A stretch of 64,000 bases of DNA from Streptomyces cucumeris (GCF_024295805.1 NZ_JANCLX010000015.1:121378-185377), one strand, 5' to 3'; counted from the stretch's first letter, positions 27,117 to 36,807 are shown. The notes: generated by a model from the sequence alone, not told the origin. Numbers and translations are program-made.

Positions 27117-30100
27117 CTACGCGACCTTCCAGCCGCTGAACTCCACGGTGCCGCGGTCGCCGCTGCCGCCGCCCGCCGCGCTCATGAACATCCCGGCGTC
27201 CTGCGCCGCCGCCGCGCCCGGCGCGGTCACCGTCGCCACCTTCCGCCAGGTCGCGCCGTCGTCGGTGGACAGCTCACCGGTGTACGCGGTGGCGGCGGTG
27301 CGGGTCAGCCGCAGCAGTACGGGCGCCTTCACACCGGTGATCCGCTGGTAGCTGTCCAGCGTGCCGTCACCGCCGGAGTCGTACGACAGCACCACGCCGT
27401 TGGCCGGGGTGACGGACAGATTGACGAAGCCGGGTGAGCCCGCCGTGGCCAGTGCGTTGCGGACCACGATCCCGGCGCGCGCCCACGGGCCGGTGACCGC
27501 CTGGGCGTCGACCCGCACCGTCACCGACCTCCCCGCGGTCAGGGCGCCCGCGCGGTAGACCGCGCCGAACTCGGCGGTGCCCTTCCACAGATCCGCGCCC
27601 CCGCCGTCGATCGCGAACCGCTGCCCGAGCTGCCCGAAGACCGCGCCGTTGGTGGTGACCGTCCGCCAGCCGTCGGCCAGCGGACCGGCGATCCACAGGG
27701 AGCCGGTGCGTACCGCCCGCACCCGCTTCTCCCCGCGCGGCCCGTAGACCACGCCCAGTTCGTAGGGCAGGGCCGTCAGCGGATCCGCGGGCGGTCCTTC
27801 GGGGGCGGTGGCGCGCCAGTGGACCTGCCCGGTGCCGCCCGCCCGTACCGAGTCCAGCGAGGTGGGGCCCTGCGGCTCGGGCTCAAGACCGGTCACGGTG
27901 AGCCCGAAGTCCACCTGGCCGGTGGCCCGCAGCCCGTTGACGTTGCGCAGCGCGGCGGTGATGGTCGCGGTGGAACCGGGCGGCAGGGCGGCCGGTTCGG
28001 TGGTCACGGTCAGCGTGCCCTGGTACGGGGCCCCGGCCAGGGTGTCGTACACCCGCTGGGCGGTGCGGTGGGCGTCGGTCGTGGGCCGTACCGGATAGCT
28101 GGTGCGCTCCCGGGTCCAGGGCTCCTCGACGGCGTACCAGTCGAAGGTGCGCGGGGCGCGGCCCTCGGCGAGGGCGTCCTCCAGTTCGTCGAGGTAGGAG
28201 CGCCACTGAGGGAGGTGGAAGTCGGCGATCAGGCCGTTCCAGTCGCGGTTGGCGTAGTTGGCCAGTTTGCCGCCGTCGGCGGTGACCCGGTCCGCCCAGG
28301 TGGTGATCAGCGTCCGGGCGGCGTGTTCGAGCCGGGCGGACTCGGCCTCGCCGGTGGCCATCCGCTTGGCGTCCTCCAGCCACGGGCCGAGGAGGAACCG
28401 GCGGTGCGCACCGGTCATATCATCGCTCAGCCGCATCAGTTTCAGCCACAGCCGGGACAGCGCCCGGAAGGTGGGCAGGTCCTTGCGCCGGTACGCCTCC
28501 TGGAGCTGGGGGATGAGCTGCCAGGACCGGTTGGCCAGCGCCTGCCGGGCGATATCGGTCAGATCGTGGCGGTAGGCGTCGCTGTCGCGCAGCGCGGGCG
28601 CCACCGCCAGCAGGGCCGCCAGCGCCGGGTCGAAGCCCGCCGGGTCGAACGCCGGGGTGTGGGTGGCGTAGTTGGTGCCGGAGCGGGCGGTGAGGCTGGG
28701 CCGGGCGGCGAAGACGGAGTCGTGCGGACGGCCGTCCTTGCTGCTGATCTCGTACGCGGTGTCGCGCAGTGCGGCGTACGCCTCCCGGCCCCGTTCGTCG
28801 CGTCCGCCGAGCCGGACGTCCGCGTAGTCCCGGAACCAGGCGGTGCGGTCCACCGGCTCGTCCCGCCAGGCCAGTTCGCTGAAGAGCTCGAAGGCCGCCG
28901 GGTCCCGTTCCGCCGCCTCGGCCATGTAGGCCGTGCCGACCAGGGTGCCCCCGGGCTTGTCACGCCACGTCGTGAACCGCTCCGCCCACATATGGGTCTT
29001 GGCGCCGATGGTGGTGCGGCCGCCGAAGTTGGGGATGGTGCCGAACGCGTACGGCACCCGGCCCCAGTCCTTCTCCCGGTCGGTCACCGTGTCCAGGTCC
29101 GACAGACCGTCCACCACCAGCATCCGGTCGTGGTCCACCGCGTCCAGCAGATCGCGCCGGGGGTTCTCCTGCCAGCCGAGGATCACCCAGGTGGCACCGG
29201 GCCGGGAGGTCTGCAGCGCCTTCTCCACCGCGCGGGCGGCGTCGGGCACCGGGACGTCGCCCGGGTCGCCGCCCTCGTGCAGCAGATCCATCTTGAACAG
29301 GTCGACCGGGCCGAAGAGCTCGTGCTGGTGGCGGTAGAACGCGGCGGCCACCTTCCGGAAGGACTCGGTGCGCGGATCGAGCCAGTCGGGGCGCTTGAGT
29401 CCGGCCCAGTCGCCCTGCGGCACGGTACGCGCGCCCGGATTGCGGTCGGCGAAGCCGTCGGGCACGGTGCCGAAGTAGCCGGGGAGGACGGGACGCATGC
29501 CCAGTTCGCGCAGCCGGCCGGTGATCCGGCGCCCCAGCGCGGCCCGCTTGGCCAGCAGTTCGGGGGAGACCGGCCCGCCGTACCCGCTCATGTTCTGGAG
29601 CAGCCACCAGGGCTGGTGGGAGGGGGCCGGGAGCCAGCCGCGGGCCTCGGCGTCGGAGTAGCCGAAGTCCTTCAGCAGCCGGTGGTAGACGGCCTCCTGG
29701 CCCGGGGTGACCAGCAGTTCGTTGCAGCCGTGCAGGGCCGCGATGTCGATCAGATGCTCCCAGCGGTCCCAGTCCGCGAAGGGGGCCGTGTAGCCGTCAT
29801 GGGTGTCGTTGAACGCGAAGCGGTGCGGCAGCGTGGTGGAGCGGGCGACCGGGCGGTCCGGCGCGGGCAGCTTCCGCGGCAGTCCGAGCTGATCGCCGGA
29901 CCAGGTGAGCTGCGCGTGGCAGACGTACTTCAGATACCAGTGGACGCCGGTGAGCAGCACCGCCGGACTGGTTCCGGCCACGGTCAGCCGTCCCGTGGAG
30001 CCGGTGACCTCGAACCGTTCCCTGCCGCCGCCGGGCGACAGTGCCGTCAGCCGGAACTGCCCGGCGTGGTCCGGGAGCAGCCGCCGCAGCGCGTCATGCG

Positions 30101-30257
30101 CGGGCGCGGTGTCGAATGCGGTCACGGCGGGGTCCTGTGGACTGTCCTGTGCCCCGGTCCGGCTCTCCGCGGCGGCGGGGACGGTGCTCCCCAGCGCGGC
30201 TCCGGCTCCGAGTGCTCCGGCGGTTCCGATCAGCGTGCGTCTGCTCAGGTCGCTCAT
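27117..30257 (-). CDS. Secreted alpha-N-acetylglucosaminidase (GH89)
   Basis: 1046-residue Tat-exported glycosidase of the NAGLU family, removing terminal alpha-linked GlcNAc from glycans. The ATG at 30257 puts SRRTLIGTAGALGAGAALG at the N-terminus. The NAGLU N-terminal, catalytic barrel (FAFNDTHDGYTAPFADWDRWEHLIDI..., FKMDLLHEGGDPGDV) and alpha-helical C-domain (YYxxRW-like SYLDELEDALAEGR) run to about residue 740. A roughly 300-residue extension then carries a CARDB/NEW3-like beta domain and a DUF1349-like concanavalin domain, perhaps for glycan binding. It is transcribed alone, toward a strong terminator. Likely used on mucin-type or host glycans. Confidence 0.85.
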   Translation of the reverse strand: MSDLSRRTLIGTAGALGAGAALGSTVPAAAESRTGAQDSPQDPAVTAFDTAPAHDALRRLLPDHAGQFRLTALSPGGGRERFEVTGSTGRLTVAGTSPAVLLTGVHWYLKYVCHAQLTWSGDQLGLPRKLPAPDRPVARSTTLPHRFAFNDTHDGYTAPFADWDRWEHLIDIAALHGCNELLVTPGQEAVYHRLLKDFGYSDAEARGWLPAPSHQPWWLLQNMSGYGGPVSPELLAKRAALGRRITGRLRELGMRPVLPGYFGTVPDGFADRNPGARTVPQGDWAGLKRPDWLDPRTESFRKVAAAFYRHQHELFGPVDLFKMDLLHEGGDPGDVPVPDAARAVEKALQTSRPGATWVILGWQENPRRDLLDAVDHDRMLVVDGLSDLDTVTDREKDWGRVPYAFGTIPNFGGRTTIGAKTHMWAERFTTWRDKPGGTLVGTAYMAEAAERDPAAFELFSELAWRDEPVDRTAWFRDYADVRLGGRDERGREAYAALRDTAYEISSKDGRPHDSVFAARPSLTARSGTNYATHTPAFDPAGFDPALAALLAVAPALRDSDAYRHDLTDIARQALANRSWQLIPQLQEAYRRKDLPTFRALSRLWLKLMRLSDDMTGAHRRFLLGPWLEDAKRMATGEAESARLEHAARTLITTWADRVTADGGKLANYANRDWNGLIADFHLPQWRSYLDELEDALAEGRAPRTFDWYAVEEPWTRERTSYPVRPTTDAHRTAQRVYDTLAGAPYQGTLTVTTEPAALPPGSTATITAALRNVNGLRATGQVDFGLTVTGLEPEPQGPTSLDSVRAGGTGQVHWRATAPEGPPADPLTALPYELGVVYGPRGEKRVRAVRTGSLWIAGPLADGWRTVTTNGAVFGQLGQRFAIDGGGADLWKGTAEFGAVYRAGALTAGRSVTVRVDAQAVTGPWARAGIVVRNALATAGSPGFVNLSVTPANGVVLSYDSGGDGTLDSYQRITGVKAPVLLRLTRTAATAYTGELSTDDGATWRKVATVTAPGAAAAQDAGMFMSAAGGGSGDRGTVEFSGWKVA

Positions 30258-30424
30258 GCGCCCCCCAACGGACAACGGCCAAGGGTCCCTCTGCGAACGG
30301 CACTTAACCAGTGTTGTGGGGTGGGAGCAATGGGGTGTTCGGGGCGCGAAAGGCCCGCTTCAGCGCTCGCGTCCGGTTCCGGCCCGGCCCGCGGCTCTTC
30401 CCGCCGGGCCCCGGTCGGCCCCGG

Positions 30425-31072
30425 TCAGCCCCGGTCGAGGTAGGCCAGGACGGCCAGCACCCGGCGGTTGTCGTCGTCGGAGGGCGGCAGTCCCAGCTTG
30501 CCGAAGATGTTCGAGGTGTGTTTGGCCACCGCCCGCTCGGTGACCACGAGCTGGGCCGCGATCGCCGCGTTGGACCGGCCCTGTGCCATCAGCTCCATCA
30601 CCTCGCGCTCCCGCGGGGTGAGGCGGCCGATCGGCCGGTCCTGGGCACGCCGGTCCAGCAGTTGCGAGATCACCTGCGGATCCATCGCGGTACCGCCCCC
30701 GGCCACCCGCCGCACCGCGTCGATGAACTGGTCGGCGTCGAACACCCGGTCCTTGAGCAGATAGCCGATCCCGCCGCTGCCGTCGGCCAGCAGCTCACGC
30801 GCGTACAACTGCTCCACGTGCTGGGAGAGGACCAGCACCGGAAGGCCGGGGCGGGCCCGTCGCGCGGCCAGCGCGCACTGCAGCCCCTCGTCGGTGAAGG
30901 ACGGCGGCAGCCGTACGTCCACCACCGCGACATCGGGCTTCAGTTCCTCGAAGGCCCGGGTGAGCCCCGGACCGCTGTCCACGGCGGCCGCGATCTCGAA
31001 GTCGTACGCCTCCAGCATCCGCACCAGTCCGTCCCTGAGCAGGAACAGATCCTCGGCGATCACAACGCGCAC
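30425..31072 (-). CDS. NarL/FixJ-family response regulator
   Basis: 215-residue regulator. Receiver acceptor is Asp52 (VAVVDVRLPP), the signalling lysine is in YLLKDRV, and the LuxR HTH is LTPREREVMELMAQGRSNAAIAAQ. GTG at 31072 is preferred: it has GGAG 7 bp upstream and starts directly at the receiver domain (VRVVIAED). The likely kinase partner is at 33014-34291, but the two are separated by a lipoprotein and an AAC(3)-like gene, all on the same strand. Possible target: the MMPL gene beyond the kinase. Confidence 0.88.
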   Translation of the reverse strand: MRVVIAEDLFLLRDGLVRMLEAYDFEIAAAVDSGPGLTRAFEELKPDVAVVDVRLPPSFTDEGLQCALAARRARPGLPVLVLSQHVEQLYARELLADGSGGIGYLLKDRVFDADQFIDAVRRVAGGGTAMDPQVISQLLDRRAQDRPIGRLTPREREVMELMAQGRSNAAIAAQLVVTERAVAKHTSNIFGKLGLPPSDDDNRRVLAVLAYLDRG

Positions 31073-31184
31073 GTGACGGCTCCAAGAGGTCATCGGGCCC
31101 CGGGTCGGGGCGGGGGCAGGGGCGGACGCGTCGAATGTACCGCTCACGGGGGCGGGCCCCCGGTCCGCGCCACGGGCGGACACC

Positions 31185-31234
31185 ACGCACCGGGCGGGCC
31201 GTACCCCCGTGGAGGTCCGGCCCGCCCGGTGCGT
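31185..31234 (-). terminator. Terminator after the lipoprotein gene
   Basis: ACGCACCGGGCGGGCC pairs perfectly with GGCCCGCCCGGTGCGT across an 18-nt loop, 8 bp beyond the lipoprotein stop. It would separate the response-regulator gene from upstream transcripts. Confidence 0.8.
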
Positions 31235-31241
31235 ACGGGGA

Positions 31242-31856
31242 TCAGCCCTTCACGGGCCATTCCAGCGGCTCGTTGTAGAAGCCCTGGGTCAGCTCCACCG
31301 CGGCGGCCTTCTGGCCCTCCGGGATGAGGAAGGTGGTGCAGATCTTCTCCGACTGCCCGGCCGAGAGCTTCTTGTAGCTGTCGGGCTCGGGGCAGTTGTT
31401 CCACTTCGCCTCGCCCATGAGCACGAGGAGGGCGCGGGTGCGGTTCTGGACGTTGGTCCGCAGGACCAGGTCGTCGTCCATGTCGTCGAGTTCCATGGCC
31501 TTGCCGCTCTTGTGGGTGAGCGTGGACCAGACATGGACGGGTATCTGCAGACCGTCCTTCTTGTCCTTCTTCAGGCCGGACGCGTCCATTTCGGCCTTGG
31601 TGCCGGTCACCACCTTGGTGGGCGTGACCGTGAAGGTGGCCCCGTCGGACTCCTTCATATCGCTCTTCTGGGCCGGGCTGGGCTCACCGAGCCGGAAGGT
31701 CTGCTTCTTCTTCCCGGCGTCGGAGGGGGCCGCGGCATGGTCCTTCTTGCCGTCGGACTTCCCCTTCTTGGACCCCGAGTCATTGCAGCCCACCAGAGCC
31801 ACCGCCAGTGCCACGACGCCCAGCGTCGCCGGCACGGCACGCGTCCACGTTCGCAT
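31242..31856 (-). CDS. Putative lipoprotein
   Basis: 204-residue secreted lipoprotein with lipobox LVGC at the end of an N-terminal signal (ATLGVVALAVALVGC). A Lys/Ser-rich spacer (GSKKGKSDGKKDH) precedes a beta-rich domain with LQIPVHVWSTLTHKSGKAM and NNCPEPDSYKKL, similar to the DUF4352-type Telokin-like lipoprotein domain of streptomycetes. The ATG at 31856 lies behind GGGGAGAGTGAGGACGAC. Function unknown; a perception or envelope role is possible given the nearby two-component genes. Confidence 0.75.
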   Translation of the reverse strand: MRTWTRAVPATLGVVALAVALVGCNDSGSKKGKSDGKKDHAAAPSDAGKKKQTFRLGEPSPAQKSDMKESDGATFTVTPTKVVTGTKAEMDASGLKKDKKDGLQIPVHVWSTLTHKSGKAMELDDMDDDLVLRTNVQNRTRALLVLMGEAKWNNCPEPDSYKKLSAGQSEKICTTFLIPEGQKAAAVELTQGFYNEPLEWPVKG

Positions 31857-32080
31857 GTCGTCCTCACTCTCCCCGTTGTGTGCGATCCCGGCCGGCCGTT
31901 CGACGGCATCGGTACCGGGCGATGACGTCTCCCTCGCGATCCTGCCGGGCGCGCGGGCACACGGATGTGCGGCAGCGCGGGACGGTACCGGGGGACATGA
32001 CGTCGTGGATGATGGTAGCGAGTGGCCGGATCTCGCCTTCACGGGCCCGGGTCGGCGGACCGGGAGCGTGTCCCGGGCCG

Positions 32081-32947
32081 TTAGCCGAGCTTCTCCTCGA
32101 TCCAGCCGACGCCGAAGCGCACCACCTCCGGCGCCTCGAACAGATGGCTCTCCGCGGCGCCCACCGTGCCCCGCACCCCGAACCCGGCGGCCAGCATGTC
32201 CCGCGCGATGACCGTGAACGGCTCCTCCCCGGGCACCACCGCGGAGTAGTCGAACGCCCCGTCCTCGGTGTCGATGTCGTGGAAGCTCCGCCACTCCCGC
32301 CGCCCGTCCACCAGGACCGGCTGCTCGTAGCGGACGTACCGCTTGCCGGGGGCCTCGGCCAGCGCCTCGGCGTGGTGCAGCAGGGTGATCGTGTCCAGCG
32401 GGGCGCCGAGCAGCAGCACCCGCCCGCCCCGCTCCGCCAGCCGCGCCAGCGGGCTGCCGGGGCCGTGCGGACCGTCCCACGGGTGGTCGGCCATCAGCTC
32501 ACCGGCCGCCGCCCCGACCGCCACGAATCCGGCGTCGGGATGGCGGCTGCGGACCGCTCCCGGCCAGTGCCGCAGCGCCTCCGGCAGCCTGCCGTTGTGG
32601 TGGTCCGCCTCGCTCAGCGCCGGGTCGTAGGCGGGGTGTTCGGCGCGGACGGCCCGCTGCCACTCCGGTGGCCACTCGGCCAGGTCGTACGGCGGTGCGT
32701 CGTTCCAGCCGCAGGACGCCATCAGGGTGCCGTCCGCGCCCACGACGTCCAGCAGCGCGCCGATGACGGTGGGCGGGCCGCCCGCCACATAGCCGAGGGC
32801 GGACAGCCGGGTGTGGAACATGACCGTGTCGCCCTGGGTCAGACCCAGCGTCCGCAGATCTGCGGCCAGCCGGGTCCGGGTCACCGGGCCGCCGGACCGC
32901 TCCAGGAGTTCCTTCTCGTCCACGTCCTCACCCAACCAAAGGGGCAC
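32081..32947 (-). CDS. Aminoglycoside 3-N-acetyltransferase-family protein
   Basis: 288-residue acetyl-CoA-dependent enzyme of the Antibiotic_NAT family. Family blocks are seen: TVMFHTRLSALGYVAGGPPTVI, DGTLMASCGWNDAPP, RSRHPDAGFVAVG and GGRVLLLGAPLDTITLLHHAEA with the catalytic histidine region. Closest in feel to AAC(3)-III/IV/VIII. It may give aminoglycoside resistance or act on another amine; chromosomal members in Streptomyces are often silent. The start is uncertain: GTG 32947, or GTG 32923 before DEKELLERSGG. It sits between the response regulator and the kinase on the same strand. Confidence 0.82.
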   Translation of the reverse strand: MPLWLGEDVDEKELLERSGGPVTRTRLAADLRTLGLTQGDTVMFHTRLSALGYVAGGPPTVIGALLDVVGADGTLMASCGWNDAPPYDLAEWPPEWQRAVRAEHPAYDPALSEADHHNGRLPEALRHWPGAVRSRHPDAGFVAVGAAAGELMADHPWDGPHGPGSPLARLAERGGRVLLLGAPLDTITLLHHAEALAEAPGKRYVRYEQPVLVDGRREWRSFHDIDTEDGAFDYSAVVPGEEPFTVIARDMLAAGFGVRGTVGAAESHLFEAPEVVRFGVGWIEEKLG

Positions 32948-33013
32948 TGATACGGCATCACCTTTTCCGCCGGGCCGGGCCGGGCCGGGCCAAGGCCGTT
33001 CCGGGCGGGCGGA

Positions 33014-34291
33014 TCAGGCGGTGGGCCGGGGCGCGGTGAGCGCGCAGGGGATCTCCATAGTCACCATGGTCGGCCCGCCGGGCGGACTGCTGACCGCGAG
33101 GATCCCGTCGAAGGCGCCCAGCCGCCGTTCGATCCCGTCCAGCCCGCCGCCCGGCGCGATCCGGGCGCCGCCACGGCCGTCGTCGGTCACCACGATCCGC
33201 AGAGTGGCGCCGTCATGGTGCAGATCGACCCACATCCGGGCGGCGCCGGAGTGCTTGGCCGCGTTGGTCAGCGCCTCGCTGACCGCGAAGTACGCGGCCG
33301 ACTCCACCGGTTCGTCGGCCCGGCCCGGCACCTCCACGTCCACCTCGACCGGGATCGTCATCCGCAGCGCCAGCGCCCGTACCGCGTCGCCGAGACCGCG
33401 TTCGGCCAGGACCGGCGGATGGATACCGCGGACCAGGTCACGCAGTTCGGACAGCGCCTCCGCCGAGTCGCTGCGGGCCGCGGCGAGCATCTCCTTGGCC
33501 TTGGCCGGGTCCTTCTCGATCAGTGCCTCGATGGTGCCCAGGCTCATCCCCATGGCCACCAGCCGGGCCTGCGCGCCGTCGTGCAGATCGCGTTCGATAC
33601 GGCGCAGTTCGGCGGCCGAGGTGTCCACCGCGTCATGACGGGTCTCGGTCAGCCGCCGCACCCGCGCGGCCAGCGCCATCTGCGGGGTGGGGGCCAGGAA
33701 CGCCCGGGACACCAGGAAGCCGGTGCGCAGCAGCAGGGGCGAGATCACCAGACCGGCACCGAAGAAGACCACGCCGAGCAGCGCGGCGAGCAGCGCGGTC
33801 GACTGGGAGTCGATCGGGACGAAGGCGTACCAGTAGGTGCCGCCCGCGTCCACGACCGGCCGCCACACACCCGCGGCCATCACCCACGCCTCCACCCCGT
33901 AGGGGACGAAAGCGAAGGTCAGCGTGGCGAGGAACAGGCCGCCGATCATGTCGTAGAACAGCCACAGCAGATCCCGCCAGGTCGCCGGATCCTTCAGCAG
34001 GAAGGTCAGCAGCTCCACCTGGCCGGTCAGGCCCGGGCGGCGGTCCGCGGGCAGCGGGCGGTAGGGCACCGGGATCTCGACCCCGGCCCAGCGGGCGGCC
34101 AGCAGTCGCCGGGAGCCGGCATAGCTGCGCACCAGGCGCACCATCACGGGCGTGGTGAACATCCCCAGACCCAGCGGGATGAAGCACAGGGACAGCACCA
34201 TCAGCGTGAACAGCGGGATCGAGCAGAGCGCCGTGATGAACAGCAGCGCAAGACCCTGTGCGCAGGCCGTGAACCCGCTGCGTACCTTCAT
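33014..34291 (-). CDS. Sensor histidine kinase, HisKA_3 type
   Basis: 425-residue membrane kinase. Four to five hydrophobic segments lie in the first 200 residues (including LALLFITALCSIPLFTLMVL and LLAALLGVVFFGAGLVI), followed by the dimerisation box RIERDLHDGAQARLVAMG with His237, and an HATPase domain with EALTNAAKHSGAA and VVTDDGRGG. The ATG at 34291 has GGGGGACG in front. It is divergent from the MMPL transporter across 251 bp, a common arrangement when the kinase pair controls the pump. The likely regulator partner is at 30425-31072. Confidence 0.9.
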   Translation of the reverse strand: MKVRSGFTACAQGLALLFITALCSIPLFTLMVLSLCFIPLGLGMFTTPVMVRLVRSYAGSRRLLAARWAGVEIPVPYRPLPADRRPGLTGQVELLTFLLKDPATWRDLLWLFYDMIGGLFLATLTFAFVPYGVEAWVMAAGVWRPVVDAGGTYWYAFVPIDSQSTALLAALLGVVFFGAGLVISPLLLRTGFLVSRAFLAPTPQMALAARVRRLTETRHDAVDTSAAELRRIERDLHDGAQARLVAMGMSLGTIEALIEKDPAKAKEMLAAARSDSAEALSELRDLVRGIHPPVLAERGLGDAVRALALRMTIPVEVDVEVPGRADEPVESAAYFAVSEALTNAAKHSGAARMWVDLHHDGATLRIVVTDDGRGGARIAPGGGLDGIERRLGAFDGILAVSSPPGGPTMVTMEIPCALTAPRPTA

Positions 34292-34542
34292 GCGTCGTCC
34301 CCCTGGTGGTCGGTGCCCGGTGGCCCGGTGATCAGCCCTCATTCTCGGGCACGTCCAGTCTGCGGCCGCGTTCCTCCCCGGTCACGGGGGTCTGGCCCCG
34401 CCCGGGGGTGTAGCTGGCCCCACCCCCCGGTGTCGCCTTCCGGCTCCCGGACCCGGGGGCTGCCCGGCTGGGGCGGAAGCGCGCGGATTCCTAGCGTCGA
34501 GTACATGACCAACACAGTCCGTACCCCCACGGGAGAGACGCC

Positions 34543-36750
34543 ATGAGCGCATCGAGGCAGGGCCTGGCCGTGCGGCTGGGCGGGTGGAGCACCCGCCACC
34601 GCAAGACCGCCATCATCGGATGGCTGCTGTTCGTCGTGGTCGTCGCGGTCGTCGGCGGGATGTCCGGCTCCACGGTGATGACGAACTCCGAGGGCGGTAC
34701 GGGCGACTCCGCACAGGCCCAGAAGATCCTCGAGGACGCCGGGCTGCAGACTCCGGCCGGTGAGATGGTGATGCTGCGCAGCGAGCGGCCGGACGGCTGG
34801 CGCGCCGCCGCCCGCGATCTCACCACGCGCCTGGAGAAGACCGGGGAGACGGCGCGGATCCAGCCGCCGGTGCGGTCGCAGAGCGGACGCGAGGGGCTGG
34901 TCAGCTTTGATCTCAAGGGCGATCCGGACACCGTCGGGGACCGGGTCGGTCCGGTGCTCGACGCGGTCGAGGACACCCGGTCCGCCCACCGCGGCATCAC
35001 CGTCCACGAGTTCGGCGACGGCAGCGCGGCGCACATGCTCAGCGGGATGCTGGACGACGACCTGAAGAAGGCGGAGCTGACCGCGGTACCGCTGGCGCTC
35101 GGCATCCTGCTGGTGGTCTTCGGCGCGCTGGTGGCGGCCCTGCTGCCGGTGCTGCTCGGGGTGACGGCCTGTATCGGCACCTTCGGACTGCTGGCGCTGG
35201 TCAGCCATCAGGTGTCGCTGGCCGAGTCCACCAACTCGGTGATGTTCCTGGTGGGGCTGGCCGTCGGCGTCGACTACTGCCTGTTCTATCTGCGCCGGGA
35301 GCGCGATGAGCGGGCCGCGGGGCGGGACGCGGCCACGGCGCTGCGGATCGCGGCGGCCACCAGCGGCCGGGCGGTGCTGGTCTCCGGGATCACGGTCATG
35401 CTGGCGATGGCGGGCATGTTCCTGTCCGGACTGCTGCTCTTCAAGGGGTTCGCGGTCGCCACCATCCTGGTGGTGCTGATGGCGATGCTCGGCTCGGTGA
35501 CCGTACTGCCCGCGATGATGTCGTGGCTGGGCGACCGGATCGAGGCGGGCCGGGTTCCGCTGCTGAACCGCCGCCGGAAGAAGGGTGTGCACACCAGCGG
35601 CGGACTCTCCGGGGCGCTGGTGCGGCCGGTGCTGGCCAAGCCGAAGCTGTTCGCCGTGGTGTCCACCGGTCTGCTGCTGGTCCTGTGCGCTCCCGCGCTG
35701 GGGATGAAGACCGAACAGCTCGGCATGGAGAAGCAGTTCGGCTCAAAGGCCGAACTGACCGTGGCCTTCAAGGAGATCACCGGTGCCTTCCCCGGTGGCC
35801 CGGCCCCGGCCGAGGTGGTCGTACGCGCCGATGACATCGGCTCGGACCGGTTCGGCGCGGCCGTCGCCGACCTGAAGAAGGAGATCACAGGCTCGGGCCG
35901 GTTCGGCAAGACCGTCGAGGTGGAGCTGCACCGGAAGGAGGGCGTGGCCCGGATCGAGGTGCCGCTCTCCGGCGACGGACACAACGCCGCCTCCGAACGC
36001 GCCCTGGACACCCTGCGCGAGGACCTGGTGCCGCGGATCCTCGGACCGGTCTCGAAGGAGGCGTACGTCGGCGGTGAACTGGCCGGGAACCTCGACTTCA
36101 ACGACCAGCTCAAGAGCGATATCGCCCCCGTCCTCCTCTTCATCGCGGGTGTGACCTTCCTGCTGATGCTGGTGTGCTTCCGTTCGGTGCCGATCGCGCT
36201 CGCCTCGATCGTGCTCAACCTGCTGTCGGTGGGCGCCGCGTACGGCACGATGACCGCCGTCTTCCAGCACGGCTGGGGCGCCGGGGCGCTGGGCATGGAA
36301 CCGGCGGGCGCGATCGAGGCGTGGATGCCGCTGTTCGTCCTCGTCATCCTCTTCGGGCTGTCGATGGACTACCACGTGTTCGTGGTCTCGCGGATCCGTG
36401 AGGCCCGTGACCGGGGGCTGGCCACCCGTGACGCGATCCGCGAGGGCATCCGGACCACGGCGGGCTCGGTCACCGGGGCGGCCGTCATCATGGTCGCGGT
36501 GTTCGCGGTCTTCGCCCTGCTCCAGATGCAGGACATGCAGCAGATGGGGGTCGGTCTCGCGGTGGCGGTGCTGGTGGACGCCACGCTGGTACGGATGGTG
36601 CTGCTGCCCTCGGTGCTGGCCCTGCTCGGGGAGCGCGCCTGGTACCTGCCGCGCGGTCTGCGGTGGCTGCCGCGGTTCGGGCACGGCGAGGAGCCGGTGG
36701 GGGACGGCACGGCCGAGGCCCCGCGCTCCCGGGTACCGGCGGGCCGCTGA
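34543..36750 (+). CDS. MMPL-family transporter
   Basis: 735-residue RND-type membrane protein with the two-repeat layout: one N-terminal helix, an outside domain, five helices, then a second outside domain and five helices. The motif SVMFLVGLAVGVDYCLFYLRRERDE and the mirror LFVLVILFGLSMDYHVFVVSRIRE mark the proton-relay helices of both halves. ATG at 34543 with GGGAGAG upstream. Relatives include MmpL lipid exporters and ActII-3-like antibiotic exporters; the substrate is not known. Divergent from the histidine kinase, which may sense its substrate. Confidence 0.9.
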   Translation: MSASRQGLAVRLGGWSTRHRKTAIIGWLLFVVVVAVVGGMSGSTVMTNSEGGTGDSAQAQKILEDAGLQTPAGEMVMLRSERPDGWRAAARDLTTRLEKTGETARIQPPVRSQSGREGLVSFDLKGDPDTVGDRVGPVLDAVEDTRSAHRGITVHEFGDGSAAHMLSGMLDDDLKKAELTAVPLALGILLVVFGALVAALLPVLLGVTACIGTFGLLALVSHQVSLAESTNSVMFLVGLAVGVDYCLFYLRRERDERAAGRDAATALRIAAATSGRAVLVSGITVMLAMAGMFLSGLLLFKGFAVATILVVLMAMLGSVTVLPAMMSWLGDRIEAGRVPLLNRRRKKGVHTSGGLSGALVRPVLAKPKLFAVVSTGLLLVLCAPALGMKTEQLGMEKQFGSKAELTVAFKEITGAFPGGPAPAEVVVRADDIGSDRFGAAVADLKKEITGSGRFGKTVEVELHRKEGVARIEVPLSGDGHNAASERALDTLREDLVPRILGPVSKEAYVGGELAGNLDFNDQLKSDIAPVLLFIAGVTFLLMLVCFRSVPIALASIVLNLLSVGAAYGTMTAVFQHGWGAGALGMEPAGAIEAWMPLFVLVILFGLSMDYHVFVVSRIREARDRGLATRDAIREGIRTTAGSVTGAAVIMVAVFAVFALLQMQDMQQMGVGLAVAVLVDATLVRMVLLPSVLALLGERAWYLPRGLRWLPRFGHGEEPVGDGTAEAPRSRVPAGR

Positions 36751-36774
36751 GCCGCCGCCCGGCCGCTGATGCCA

Positions 36775-36807
36775 CCGCCCCGGCAGGTCCTGGACCTGCC
36801 GGGGCGG
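36775..36807. terminator. Bidirectional terminator between MMPL gene and regulator
   Basis: CCGCCCCGGCAGGTCC-T-GGACCTGCCGGGGCGG is a perfect 16-bp inverted repeat between two convergent genes. Confidence 0.85.

Noticed and set aside
27819..30443. 874-residue open frame antisense to the GH89 gene
   Set aside because: Same shadow effect; Gly/Val/Gln-rich with no motif.
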